A DNA stretch of 64,000 nt from Mucidula mucida (Eukaryota; Basidiomycota; Agaricomycetes; Agaricales; Physalacriaceae): NCBI GenBank assembly GCA_015501055.1, contig JADNYV010000027.1, forward strand, positions 248,001 to 312,000, read 5' to 3'. Under the pieces are notes generated by a model. The model did no database searches. It saw only the letters and a program-made list of their open reading frames with translations, and was not told the origin of the DNA. Below, piece after piece: positions 34,282 through 46,000 of the stretch (position 1 is the stretch's first letter; every line of letters starts with the position of its first letter). A program made the position numbers and the translations under genes.

Positions 34282-34959
34282 TCATTCAAGCTTTTCCAAC
34301 TCTTCCAAACGTTGAAGAACAACGTCTTTACTTGTTTCCTCGATTTCACCGGCAAGAAATATTTCGTCCAAGATGGCATACACCTGTGTGCGATTAGGCG
34401 ACATTAATAATCCTGTGTGTGGAACATACCTTGTAGAAGTTGAAGACTAGATCTAGCTCGCAGACGTTGTCAAAGAAAGAATCTATGACGGGTGCTAAGT
34501 AAACATCAATAAGGCAGTCGAAGTGCGTACCAAGAACCTCCACGAAGAGATGAATCGCCTCCAAATATGCGAGTTCATTGTCATTGGCATCTACACAGAC
34601 GCAGAAGAAGAGACCAGCGTATCGACGGTAGACGACCTTGTAATTCCGAAACTAAAGCCTTGGTTAGTCATGTCGCGGCAGTGATAGAATGCCTTTCGAC
34701 CTCAACAAAGTTGGACTGGTACTTCTGGTCCCTAGGTGCCACTAGACGGTGGACGTCGCCACGTAGTCTGACCTAGTTACTGTCAAATGATAGTAACAGG
34801 AGCCCAGTAAGCTTACCTTTTCGTCGTCATCATACGGGACATACCACTTTGATAGACGGGTCTTTCCTTGACGATTCTGCAATTATAAAACAGTATATTA
34901 GACGCGAGAAAGAGTTCAATAGAGGTACGACATTCCTGGACAAGAATGAACCTGATCAT
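34282..34959 (-). CDS. APS2: AP-2 clathrin adaptor, sigma subunit
   Basis: Six exons (34959-34936, 34876-34817, 34772-34701, 34651-34531, 34482-34430, 34383-34282) give 143 residues, the exact family size. The sequence is that of a small adaptor chain: [70 protein letters not shown] and a tail [11 protein letters not shown]. Sigma-2 is part of the AP-2 core at the plasma membrane and helps bind dileucine cargo signals. Intron 1 is odd: after VLQ-coding CAG the genome reads GAATGT instead of a GT or GC donor, although the branch site TCTAATA and the TTGCAG acceptor are normal. One missing T would restore GTAATG. The gene diverges from MRPL1 with only 71 bases between start codons. Confidence 0.93.
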
Positions 34960-35030
34960 GGTTGCAACAGACCCAGAGTGAACAAACAGCACCCAACACA
35001 TTGGCGTCTTTTGCCTCCTCCACTGCCGCA
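34960..35030. promoter_or_regulatory. Shared 71-base divergent promoter, AP-2 sigma / MRPL1
   Basis: The two start codons face away from each other with 71 bases between. Both transcripts must start inside or very close to this interval, unless transcription starts within the opposite gene. No TATA box is present. Confidence 0.55.
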
Positions 35031-36097
35031 ATGTCCCTCCAGGGCATATGTCGGACGTTCTCCTCGTCGCTGGCGCGTCAGTCATGTCGCGCATTCCACT
35101 CGACCCCAATTTCAGAGGCGTCGTACAAGTCGCGAAAGGGCGTCATTTCACCAATCCGAGTGCTCACCAAGAAGGCCATGGCCGCCAAACTGAAGCGCAA
35201 GGCTAAACTATCCCAGAACAGAGATCCTAGCACTCTGCTGCCGTTTTCGTCCGCTGTCAGCGTGTTGAAAGTGCGTTGTGGAAATTTCCTTACCATTGTG
35301 TCGCCTTACGAATGTTTCTAGGCAATATCACTCTCGCCACGGCCTCCGACATTGTCTTTATTCGTCAAGGCAAAGATGGGGAGCGGTATCCCTATTCCAA
35401 GAGGACGTTACAAGCTTCCCCGTGAACCTAAATCGAAAACCGAGCAAACAATTTTGGTATTTGCTGAAGGTCGACAAGCGGATGACGCCAAGCGTGCTGG
35501 AGCGCATATAATTGGCGGTATAGAACTGTGTGACGGTGTATGTCTATCCGACTCGAGGTTTCTGTGAATTTCTGACGTGATTGTTTAGATTCTTTCCAAT
35601 CGTCTACGCGCCACCACTATCCTCTGCACCAATGCTCTCATCAAAAGTATAACACCCCGTCTGGGTCGGTTCCTGGGTCCAAAAGGTTTAATGCCTAGTG
35701 TCCGCAGAGGCACGGTGACCGACGATATCGCTGGATACATTGAGAAACTTCTTGGTGCAACGGAATGGAAAGGCGACCAATCTGGAAACATAGTCGTACC
35801 GTTCGCGAGGGTGAGTCACATTCTTATTTGAGAATACCACAATGTTCAATCGTGTTCTAAAGGTTGACTGGCCAATTTCCGACATTGTGAAAAATTATAA
35901 TCATGTCATGGACTCGATCAAAGTCAGCACTGGCAACGTGAAGCAGAAGGATCCAGCTAAAATTAAAGCGGGTCTACGCGGTACGCGGACTATCCCTTTA
36001 TTTTCCCTCCTTTACTCAATTCTGTATAGTGGCCACTCTTGAGAAAGTCATGATTAATACGACACAGGGACCGGGGGTTAGAATAGCAGAATTCTAG
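35031..36097 (+). CDS. MRPL1: Mitochondrial large-subunit ribosomal protein L1 (uL1m)
   Basis: Exons 35031-35270, 35322-35537, 35589-35810, 35863-35980 and 36030-36097 give 287 residues with an intact frame. The start MSLQGICRTFSSSLARQSCR is a typical mitochondrial import signal. The L1 fold follows: QTILVFAEGRQADDAKRAGA, TPRLGRFLGPKGLMPSVRRG (the RNA-binding L1 signature) and NIVVPFARVDWP. L1 forms the stalk beside the tRNA exit site of the mitochondrial ribosome. Introns are 49-52 bases. The final exon restores ATLEKVMINTTQGPGVRIAEF, a plausible C-terminus. Confidence 0.92.
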
Positions 36098-36337
36098 GGC
36101 CTAGGTGCAATGTCAACTCTTAATCTAGTAATTCAAATTCTCAACCTTGTCAACGCCACAAGACATGCGTAGACTGGCACCTACGGCTCTCTAACCGCGC
36201 TCAAATCGGTTGGAGAACCGCAAAGTTCGGATCAGCTTTAAGGAGGGCTGTGATCACCTTCTACACCCCGATAGACGCCCTCATAGACGCCGCTTCACAT
36301 CACTGACATCTTTCCACCTTTCACAGCGACTACAACC

Positions 36338-38656
36338 ATGGCCGGTAACAGACTGAAGAGACGGAATTCGAGTCAAAACTTGACTGGCATGAAGAGGCGT
36401 CGAAAGGGAAGATTAGCTGAACTGATGGAGTTTCCACTGGACGTTTGGTTTGAGGTTCGTATACAATTCCATAGACGCTCGACGTGCTAACGAAAAGCGA
36501 ACAGGTTTTTAACTGGCTCAAACCTTTGGATCTGCTGCATTTGGCAAGGACCACTAAAACTTTCCGCTCTCTCCTGATGAGTCGTTCCTCTTCGTCTGCC
36601 TGGAAGGCTACCCGGGAAGGTGCCAACGTGCCCGCACCTTTACCTGGGATGTCCGAACCAGCGTGGACCGCTCTTGTCTTCGAATCGATCTGCCATGTAC
36701 GTTTGTTCGTCCTGTATGCGACTCCATAACAGCTGTTTACAGTGCTGTATGAAAGCTGCTGTACACAAGATTGATTTCGTCCTCGGTATTCGAATATGTC
36801 CGGCGTGCGCTGCAGACCAGTTCGTGCGCGTTCAAAGTGCGATCATCACGAAGAACTGATCATTATACCGTCTGTTCCTTCAGGATTACGACAGACCACA
36901 TGGTGTTGGAAGAGACGCCTGTTGAGGAGTATTCAGTTGTGGCGAGTATCGCGCAGATAATCGTGACGTGCATACCAACGAGTGAAGGACGTGCGTTCAC
37001 TTGGGTCACCAAAAAGTCCGATGTCGATGTTAACCGCACGTAGGGAACAAGTCGTGTCGGCGCCATCTCACTTTCCTGCGCCGAGATTTCGATCAGAGTC
37101 TAGCTCTATATCAGTCCCTAGATGAAGCTGGCCGAGGACTTTACTTCATGGAACGGCAGACGTTCATGCGAAGTTGGATGCAGGTATCGAGTTTCGTTAA
37201 TAGTTTCATAAGGGAACTAAACGGTGTTACAGCATGTTGAGCTTTGCAAGCAATGGGTTCAGGACAAAGCTCGTAAGCGCGCGCTGGAATTGGATATAAC
37301 CCGAAATGACCGCATCGCTTCGTGAGTACAATACCACTTGGACTCGCGTAACTCCTTCGTAATCAAAGTGCAGCATTCAGCGTAAAGCTGTAGAGCTAGG
37401 CTATGAGGATGAACTTCTCTACATGTCTCCAATGCAGCGGGCCAAGTTTCTGCGGCTCGCAGGGGTCAAGCGCGCTCAGCCACTAACAGATCAAGGTTTG
37501 CTCGTGGAATCTATCTTCATATGTAGCTAACTTCTTCGTTCTAGTTTGGCAGAAAATTAAGGGCGACATACTTCGCTATCTGGACAATGTCCGAGTTAAC
37601 ATCACAAGCTCTCCAATCGCAACCGCGCGCAAGCAGCATTACGCGGTAAAGGCTCTTCGGTCGTACAAGAATTCGCCAGATCTACTCCCCCCTACCCAAA
37701 TCCTCCCATCGATTGTCGATTTCTGCGAGTTTGGTGTGATAAAGGGTCTACTAAATCTTTCACCTCTCCTTTTTACCGGAGACCAATCGTTTACCGCAAT
37801 CAATCACCTACTACCAGGTTTGTGTGACACCTGGCGGGAAGCCCTACTTGACAAAGTCATTGTGGCCACCGACGATATAGGAGCTCTCAGTACACTAACC
37901 ACATACGACGAAAAGGAACGCTTTCTCCGCCATCCCGCGGTTGGGTTTGTATGTGAGAGTGGATACTGCGATGCGTACGGCTCGCGAGCTGGCACGCTAT
38001 TATTCTATCCCGAGGTGTTATCACATCCCTGTTGTACGACAATGCGGAAGCGCCCCAAAGGCATGCGCGATCCCGCTGTTGAATTATCGGACGGAGGGTG
38101 TCGCCGTGCGTGGTCTGCAGAGTCACTGCGCGGGAGTGCGATTATTCGCGTGATTGTGATGAAGATGCTGGCAGATTTTGGGGTGGCTGACGGTGGGTCG
38201 ATGACGAACGAAGAGTTGGATGCGCAGGAACTATATTTGTCGTGCCAGACTTGTTACCCCGTTACTTTGGGACTTGAAGGTAATGAGGCGGAAGAACGGC
38301 TGTTCTGCGGATGGAGATCCATGGTGCGGGTTTCTTCGTGTTGTTTCTGCCATTCGTTGATGGGAGATCTTCAGGTCCACCATATTTATGACAAGGGGCA
38401 CGACCCGTTCACGATTTCATTGGACATTGTGAAACCAGAGGACTTTCCGCCTGCGGGTTATCGTGTCCTTCGTACCACCGCGGTTGATGCGAGATTTCGC
38501 TGTATGCATTGTCGGGATTACCCTTATGAGCCTGAGCTGCCCATGACTCTGCCGTCAATATGGGAGCATGTTCTTGTGTGGTTCGTGCATTTGTTGGGAT
38601 GGTATCGTGTTGTGCTCATTTTCTTAACAGTCACGGCACGTCTGATCCGTCGTTGA
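36338..38656 (+). CDS. Large F-box protein with Cys-rich region
   Basis: Seven exons (36338-36454, 36505-36696, 36743-36819, 36884-37183, 37233-37321, 37374-37495, 37545-38656) give about 669 residues. The F-box reads ELMEFPLDVWFEVFNWLKPL and DLLHLARTTKTFRSLL. It is followed by Cys pairs (CHCCMK, RICPAC), a helical, charged middle part (QSLDEAGRGLYFMERQTFMR) and a long C-terminal region with further Cys pairs (CESGYCDAYG, CQTCYP, CCFCHS, CMHCRDY) and a hydrophobic end. This is the common mushroom F-box architecture, presumably an SCF substrate receptor. Exon 4 needs one added base near 37036-37043. Introns 1 and 3 use GTTCGT donors. The joint of exons 3 and 4 is the least certain. Confidence 0.75.
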
Positions 38657-39097
38657 ATGTAGATTATTATGAGGAGTTTGGTGTTCCACCAGTCCATCCG
38701 AAATCTACGTGGGTAGTGGCGTAGATGGAGTTGCTCATCATGATATTAATTGGTTGAATCTAGAGTATTAGAGTCTATGCGGGCAGTGAAACTCTTTCCT
38801 TGGAATGTGGAGAGCACTACCCCCGTAATATATACATCTCCTTCTGTGAACCAATATTGCGTCTAATTGAATAGAAGTTCGGTATGGGTCCAACTGTGTC
38901 CACTTTAGGTAAGCTGACACAGCTCATTGGTGCGATCGAAAATTTGACTTGCAACCATGACAAGCGCGTTCGCGTCCAACTCGTGAACTGGTACGTCCTG
39001 TATTCCAACCACCTAGACTCTCATGGACTCTGAATACAGATTGGACAATTCCTTTGCAATCCCCGGCCTCTTCTCTGTGACCGCCAGAACATACATT
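38657..39097. other. Intergenic spacer
   Basis: 441 bases between two plus-strand genes. An in-frame upstream ATG for RSM22 exists at 39023. Nothing else is seen. Confidence 0.4.
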
Positions 39098-41035
39098 ATG
39101 TTTCGACAAATTCTGCGGCGGCAGATGGCCACGACGGCTTCGGCTGCTCCAAAACCGCGAATAGCGCTGGACCCTAGCTTCACCATTCTCATGAAAGATA
39201 TTGATGCCAGTCTCGCCAAAAATCACGACTCTATGCACTCTAAAACACTTGAAGAACTGCAAGTTGTTCAGGATTTCGCCTCTTTGCCGTTAGACGAAGG
39301 TCACGATCCAATGGCTATTTATGAGGAAGAACGCAAGTCGCCTGCAGCGATTTATGGGAGCGAGGCCATCGGAGCGGTCGTTCTCCCACACGAACTCCAG
39401 GATGCTATAACTGTCCTCATTAATGGTGCGTGTTATTTCATTCCGGTAGGCTAGACCTTATATGCTTGTCATTAGAGGCGGACAAACCGCGTCTTCGCGA
39501 TGACGCTAAGCGACTTTTCTTGGACGAGGAGACGGTAACGGGGGATGGAACACCGAGTTCGAGACAACGTACAAATCCTTCGAGCAAAGGAAACGCCACG
39601 CTGAACGGGATGGAACTGCTTTTGCCACTGTGGCACTACCGGCCCATTACAGTGCTATCCTCTCGGTTCTAACACACGCAAGCACCGACTGGGACCGACT
39701 TGGCAAGTCGACCGTGTCGTGGATTGGGGTGCTGCGACCGGTAGCGCGTTATGGGCAGCTCTTCACACATTCCAACGCGATACCGAAACGCCGTTGGAAG
39801 GTCTTAAAGCAGCGGAGTCTACGGTCAAATCATATATGGGGATTGATAAACGTGCCGGTTTGACTGATATCGGAAAGAGGATTCTGCGGGGTAAGCATTC
39901 AAACTCGCGAAATCTCGACAATTCACTGACGCGTTTCTGCGTTGTAGAGATTCCCATACCCCCGGGGGCGGATTACTCCTTCAGAAAAGGTCATCCCTAT
40001 CCTTCTCTAGACCGTGTTCCCAATACACTAGCTATCAGCGCATTCTCGTTGAGCGCTCAGCGGACAGACCAACATCGGAAACAGGTCATTCAGGAGATGT
40101 GGGATTCGGGAGCTGAGACCATCGTCCTCATTGATCATGCCACTAAGGACGGCTTTACTGCCGTCGTTAACAGCCGGGAGGCCCTTCTCAAAATGTCGCG
40201 CGCACCCGTCAATGCTGACGATAATCCTGAGATATCCGAGCTCAACCGAGGCGAGACTGTACACATCGTTGCGCCTTGTCCTCATGAGAAGGAGTGTCCC
40301 TTGGTTGGTAGCAAATTGCAATGCCGTTTCGGTCAAAGGCTGCAACGCCCCGATTTCGTTAGACGAACCAAACACTCGGGTGTCGGCCATGAAGACACAC
40401 TATACTCGTACGTTGTTCTTCGGCGTGGGCCCAGGCCCGACCGAGTTTCGATGTCCAGCGAGGTCGGGCGCGTCGGACGTATTGGCTCATTACAAGCGGA
40501 GAAGGAGGCGCGAGAGTCCCCGCGACAGGTCGTAATAACCGATGGCGCTGGAGAGTTGGAGCCCAAACAGGAGGAGGAAGTGGTTTCTCCCGTGGATCAC
40601 GACAAAATGCAAGAGACTCTCCGGTTGGAATCCTTCTCGTGGCCGCGCATCGTGTTTCCTCCATTGAAGAAAGGTGGTCATATTATCTTGGATGCGTGTA
40701 CTGCGGAAGGCAAGATAATGCGCTTGACTGTCCCACGTTCACAAGGGAAACAGCCGTACTACGACGCCAGGAAGTCTTCGTGGGGCGACCTCTTTCCCCA
40801 TCCACCGAAGAATGAACCGCAGGACCGTTACCAGGCAAAGCGTGCGAAAGTGGATGGGCCTGTGCTCAGAGGTTCTGATATTGGGAAAGGCAACGTTAAA
40901 GGACAAAAGAACGAGCTCCAGAAGAAGAATCAGAACCCCGAGAAGGTGAGGATAGAGGCAATACAGAAAGAGCAGAATATCAAGCGGAGGAAGGAGCGGA
41001 AGACGAAGAAAATGGCTAATGAAAATCTCTACTGA
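39098..41035 (+). CDS. RSM22: RSM22/METTL17, mitochondrial ribosome assembly methyltransferase-like protein
   Basis: Exons 39098-39425, 39476-39890 and 39948-41035 give about 610 residues. The N-terminus MFRQILRRQMATTASAA is a mitochondrial presequence. The Rsm22 domain contains the Rossmann motif VVDWGAATGSALWAAL and the conserved cysteine set CPHEKECPL...C.FGQRLQR, which in METTL17 carries an iron-sulfur cluster. The basic C-terminus (KERKTKKMANENLY) suits rRNA binding. The family is needed for small-subunit assembly in mitochondria. Bases are missing at 39540-39544 (five G, expected six) and 39685-39686 (CC, expected CCC). Restored, the region reads TEFETTYKSFEQRKRHAERD and RLGPTWQVDRVVDW, as the family requires. 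Confidence 0.9.
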
Positions 41036-42032
41036 CCGAAAGACGATAATATTTTCACCACTCGATCTCCTTCATCCATCGCTCAACTCAGTTGTATTAC
41101 CAGCACATCATCCTATCGTATTATTATATAATGCACGTGCACTGCACTTCTCATCGTCGTACACACCCTGGACACGCCGCTTTGTCTGTTGATTTGTTCG
41201 TACATGTACAAATGGATATTGAGGGCTGCGGTAATCTGATCGTCGGCGCAAGAGTTCGACCAAGTTAAGGTGGTACGCCGGACTCAAGTGAGATGGTGGC
41301 TCACCGTTGATTTACATGTACGTGTCGCTTCAATGAAGCCGAGTCTATATACTACAGATATTCACATCTGTACCTGCAGGTCAAGGAGAGCAAGGGGGTC
41401 AACCCTTATATCACTAATCGCTGCTGCGTCTCTATGAACTCAATCAGAAGCGATTTGAGAGAATGAAATGAGGAGGGAGTCTGCTGATGCTCTTCTACGT
41501 TTCACCTAGTAAGTAGTGATGATGATGATGATGATCAGGCGATAAGATATGCGTCAATGTTCGGACCTAAATGGCGTGAATTCAACCACAAGGAGGCGAG
41601 TAAGTTTATCGCAAGGCTAGTGGCCACACTTGTTCAATCTTCGTGTATAACCAGCATGCATCGTGCTACGTGTCTGCTCTTATCAGCGGCGATGTCATGA
41701 GCAGGAGCAGTTGCGCTACATCTCGCCAATCACGCAAATTCAAGAGTTAATCTTGTGAAGACCTCCATATACGCCCACTGGGTGAGAAAGGATCACCAAA
41801 CCACGGGGATAGTCCGATTCAGTCATTTCGTCTATCGAAACACAGCCATGGCCTGAGATGATGATAAAATTGCCACACACACAGAGTCAAAAGGAGGAAT
41901 AGATTTCAATGGTGATGTGGTATGACTGCACTGTCGAGGCGAAAGACATGGGGCTAGCATAATCATCCGTATTGCAAGGGCAGGGCGCCGTTTTAAGTAA
42001 AGATGACATCGAAAGAGTGGTATGTAACATCG
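41036..42032. other. Convergent intergenic region, no gene supported
   Basis: 1 kb without coding character. It holds a (TGA)n microsatellite at about 41517-41535. Confidence 0.45.
41517..41535. repeat. (TGA)n microsatellite
   Basis: About six perfect TGA units in noncoding DNA. Confidence 0.7.
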
Positions 42033-42381
42033 TTATGCGCGTTTACTGCTCGGGGATTCGGATTTAGGTCCTGATGGAGAGTGGTCGGACTGAATAGCCA
42101 TAGCCACAGAGTCGGTGGTGGAAGGAGGAGGCTGTGAGTCCTGAGCCATTCCCTGCGGGTGACTTGGTCTTTTGAGAGCGGGGATGTGGGTCAAATTACC
42201 ATCACAGTCGACGAAGGGGAGAGAGCTTACGCTTGCAGCTGTTGGACTGACGGATAGAAGATGTAGAGCCCAGACCCAACCCCTGAGGACGAGTCGCGTC
42301 AATATCATAGAAGAACAAGTAACGAGACCCTGTACCTATGAGTCCTGCGATGAAAGGTGGCATTCTTCTCGCGAAAGACAT
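42033..42381 (-). CDS. 77-residue single-span membrane protein
   Basis: Three small exons (42381-42336, 42282-42231, 42168-42033) give 77 residues in one frame. The N-terminus MSFARRMPPFIAGLIGVGSG continues LYIFYPSVQQL, a single hydrophobic helix preceded by arginines and followed by a Ser/Pro-rich tail. This is the pattern of small mitochondrial inner-membrane proteins in fungi, such as assembly factors of respiratory complexes. No specific family is certain. Introns are 53 and 62 bases with good donors (GTACAG, GTAAGC). Confidence 0.6.
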
Positions 42382-42624
42382 CGCGTTCCAAGTTGATCAA
42401 GAGTAAGTTTCGGCTACTTGAAGAAACCCCGGGATGATCTCTATTTCGTCCCCGCTTCAAACTCCGACGACTTTGAAAGTTCAAGTGGTTCCTGGCCATG
42501 GGCTCGATGGGTAGTTCTCGATTAAATTATTCAGGCTCCAGATCACGCAGGAGCGTGCGTGTAACACTAGGAATACAGAGTATACGATGATAGGATACAA
42601 CAGGAGGAATTATGTCTGGTGATA

Positions 42625-43063
42625 TTACACGGCAACGCCGAGGGCCTGCGCAGATGTAAGAATGACCTCACAGTTGTGTACTGCAAGCGATGGCGCACCT
42701 GAAGCGTTTGCCTTGCCGCCTCCTCCTTGGCCGCGGCCTTCGAGGCGGCCTTTCCGGTGCCCTTGGTCTGCCCGGATACTGGATTTCCCAAGTCAGCACG
42801 ACGAGAAAGGTGTAAACCGTTCCGCGGCTCGCCTTTACAAATTACAGTCCATTGAGCTTTATCCGATGGTCCTTCGACCGACTCTTGGTAGCTGACAGAG
42901 GTCGTGTCTCCTTTGGCCTGGAAATCTATGCAAGAGGTCAGAAAGCGTCGTCAAGGCGTCGGCAACAAGACGTGCAGTTGTTGAGCTGAGTGACGAATTC
43001 TGTGGCGCGGCGGATCAGCGATGACCTCAGAGTCCGGGGCGATGAGGATGACTCACTAGGCAT
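42625..43063 (-). CDS. 74-residue double-stranded RNA-binding motif protein
   Basis: Five exons (43063-43057, 42999-42976, 42925-42833, 42778-42699, 42645-42625) give 74 residues. The protein is a single dsRNA-binding motif: FVTQLNNYFQAKG (helix 1), VSYQESVEGPSDKAQWTVIC (strands), GQTKGTGKAASKAAAKEEAA (the KKxAK-like helix 2 start) and RQTLQALGVAV. The first exon has 7 bases. Two of its four introns (42926-42975, 42779-42832) begin with GC (GCACGT, GCGAGC), each with a CTGAC branch site. The conserved motif fixes both junctions. Stand-alone dsRBMs of this size are common in mushrooms, and their role is unknown. Confidence 0.75.
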
Positions 43064-46000
43064 GGTAAGAGAGGTAAGAGAGTCAAATGCGAGGAAACAG
43101 TGCAGTTTCAAACGCAAAGATGAACCCTTTATACGATAAGACCCAGCCTCCCTCACAAAGCGGGACAATAATGGAGGAAGCTGTACCGTAATGAAGAGCT
43201 ATCATCATCCACCTAGCCAGAATGTAGCCTCGTAATGTGTTATCCCCGCCCCAAATTCCCAGGGGAAAGGGACGAGGACTTGAAATGAATCGTTAGATTC
43301 ACTAGAGATAGGTGCCGGCGACAAGAGGCATTCCCAGAGACCCTTTTCGTGGCCGACAGACGAGGAACCAAACAGGTAGGTAAGCTGCTGGGTGCCGGTT
43401 CGCAGGCAGTCGGTTGGTTAGCACGGATCATGGTCACAGTCGCAGGCTGGGTTGGCTTGACAGATCGTTTACAGTAACGGACTAAATGTAGACATGCATA
43501 TCAGTGCTCAAATTCGAGAAACAAGAAGGAGCTTGAGATACACAAGTTATTGTATGGCGGTCCATATTGCTAGTACGTAGAAGCACCAAGAAGCTGACGT
43601 GGTTCTTCGAAGTGTACCACCACGGTGATAATGTATATCCAAGCCCGGGACGGAGGGTTTGCTTCTACATTCTGATAGTGACGAGTAGCCAGATTACCCA
43701 TTTCAGACCGCCGAACTTTTTTTTTTGGTTTGATGAGTCGAGCTGGCTGTGATGTTTGATAGCAACAATATGACATCAAGTCCGTTCGGAGGTACCTAGG
43801 AGTAGTAGTGTCCAATCAGCAGAAGTAGTGAGTCGTGGACAAGACGCACCGAACCAGTTTTCTAGCCCAACTTAATTTGAACGGCGAGTCGACTTAATCC
43901 CATCGGTCCAAATAGCGCCGCCACGATGGGAGACCCTTCCTTGAACATAAAAGGATATCTCAGTCTTCCGAGCATTTCTCGGCAGTAAGAGCGCCTCCGT
44001 GATGAACAGCAGTCGGATCTCAGCCAGAAATGTTCTTCGGACGTCGTTTCAAGCATTTAGCGTTCTGGCTATGGAGACCCTCCTCCTGGTTGAAACCGAA
44101 GAATGTAATCTAGGCGGATCATCCACTGTTCTCCGGGGCTGGGGCACGTAAGTAATGAACAGGACGATATAATTGCGAAGCATCAAGGGTGCAACTGCGA
44201 ACCAGTTTCTTGCAGCATATCCTAGCCATCAGCTCGACTTGCTCCTTCGGTCCAACTCCTGAACCTGCGATGCTAAATCAAAGCCGAGATTGCGTACCGT
44301 CTCATGTTCGACCGACAGGACGTTCAAAGTAGTAGCCGGCTTCCATTTAACGATAACTCTTGATGCAACACAGTCAGTGCGCCGTGTCTCGGTATCACCG
44401 AGAATGGCAGACCTAACGACCACCTGTCGCCCAATGGTTGGTGGCGATGCGAGCTAGGTAGTGTGCTGTCTGATTTGTCTCTGAGGCCAAGCACCTTTAA
44501 GGCGCACGAGAACAGCGGTGTCGAGAAGCGGAGCGACATACCGTTGCTGTTCCGTATGGCGCCTTCTTGCGGGCCATGGCAGGAGATCATGGTCCAAAGC
44601 CGTCCAGCCAATAGCAGCGCATCACGTCTCGTGAAGGTATCAGATGCGGATCAATACATAGATACAGGCCATGTTGGATATGCGGACTTGGAGGTCGAGA
44701 GACGTGGCGAGCTCGTCCGAGTCCGAACATACGACAAATAGGAGATTCCCAGTTCATCGCGTCAGCAGCAAGAGTTCTGGAGAGTTTACCAGAATTTGAG
44801 GTCTCCGACAAGTGTATAGAAATAGCGACACGGACAGATTCCGCGCAAAATGAGCGTCTGCGTCTGGCAGCGGTCGAAGTATGTCTTCTGCTCCGTGGGA
44901 AAGCTATCGGGCCCGGGTCTTCGAGCAGAACAAACCTCGTGAAAGATAAACACAGATATTGCGGGTCCTTAGACCAGAATAGTACCACGTACCCCCGGGT
45001 GCCATCCACGACTCGGAAATGCACCTAGAATGTGTAAACTACGTCGTGCTGTCAAGACGCGTCAGAAGACAGAAGGGTTCAGCCGGAGAGTAGAGGAGAG
45101 CTTCTTCTACCTGAATTCCGCCAACTTGAAGGGTTTCCGAGGAGTAGTCAACGGTGGTGGTTGAAATTGCTCTGGTCGCGTGAAAGTCAACAATCAAGCG
45201 TTTGCTTCTGTTCAAACTACCAAAAAAGGTGTTGACGTCATGCAACTTGCCAAACGCAACACACAACCTCGCCAGAACAACTCTTGGACCTTGGACGTCC
45301 ACGACTACGCGCGGTTCCAGAGTTGTTGCTGAGGCATAAAGATTACCAGATTGAACCGTGAATAACGGGAGACGGGCCGTGTTTCTAAATTCTGAACAAC
45401 ACACATCAGTTCTCTAGAATCAAAAGCTCCGATGAGTTCGACTCTCGAAGAGCTGTACAAAGGAAAACGGCATGACCGAATCTTCGGCTAAAGGAATTAG
45501 TACACAGATAACGTCGCATATTTCCCCATCTGCGAGGACGCACTTTGGAAAGCAGTGTAATTTGGGCCACACATAGTTCTCAAGCTCAAACATCGGAGAT
45601 GAATGGTGCCACAATGTCCTCAGGTTACAGAGTCCAGCCACAAGTCACTTGACCGCGCAACTAGTACATCAAGAAATTCAGATTCCGTCGACTCAGGACC
45701 CAACTTGGGAAAGGCTGAGACTGCAGTAATAACTCCAATAGCTCACACAGCCTCCGATAACCCTAGGATAGACGTCGGCGCCCATGAACACTCGAGCATC
45801 CGGAGATAACACAAAGCAAGTTGATTATGATGATAGACATGACTGAATCCCTGAAGAGCTAAGATGAAGGCGTCGAGCGCTCAAATGCAAATGAGAAACT
45901 CGTGATGAGGAGACTTGAACATACGATGAGAACCTAGAGAGTTATTCATTTGACAGTGAACCGGTTAAAAGGCCGGAGGGTGATTCTCATGAGCGTCAGA

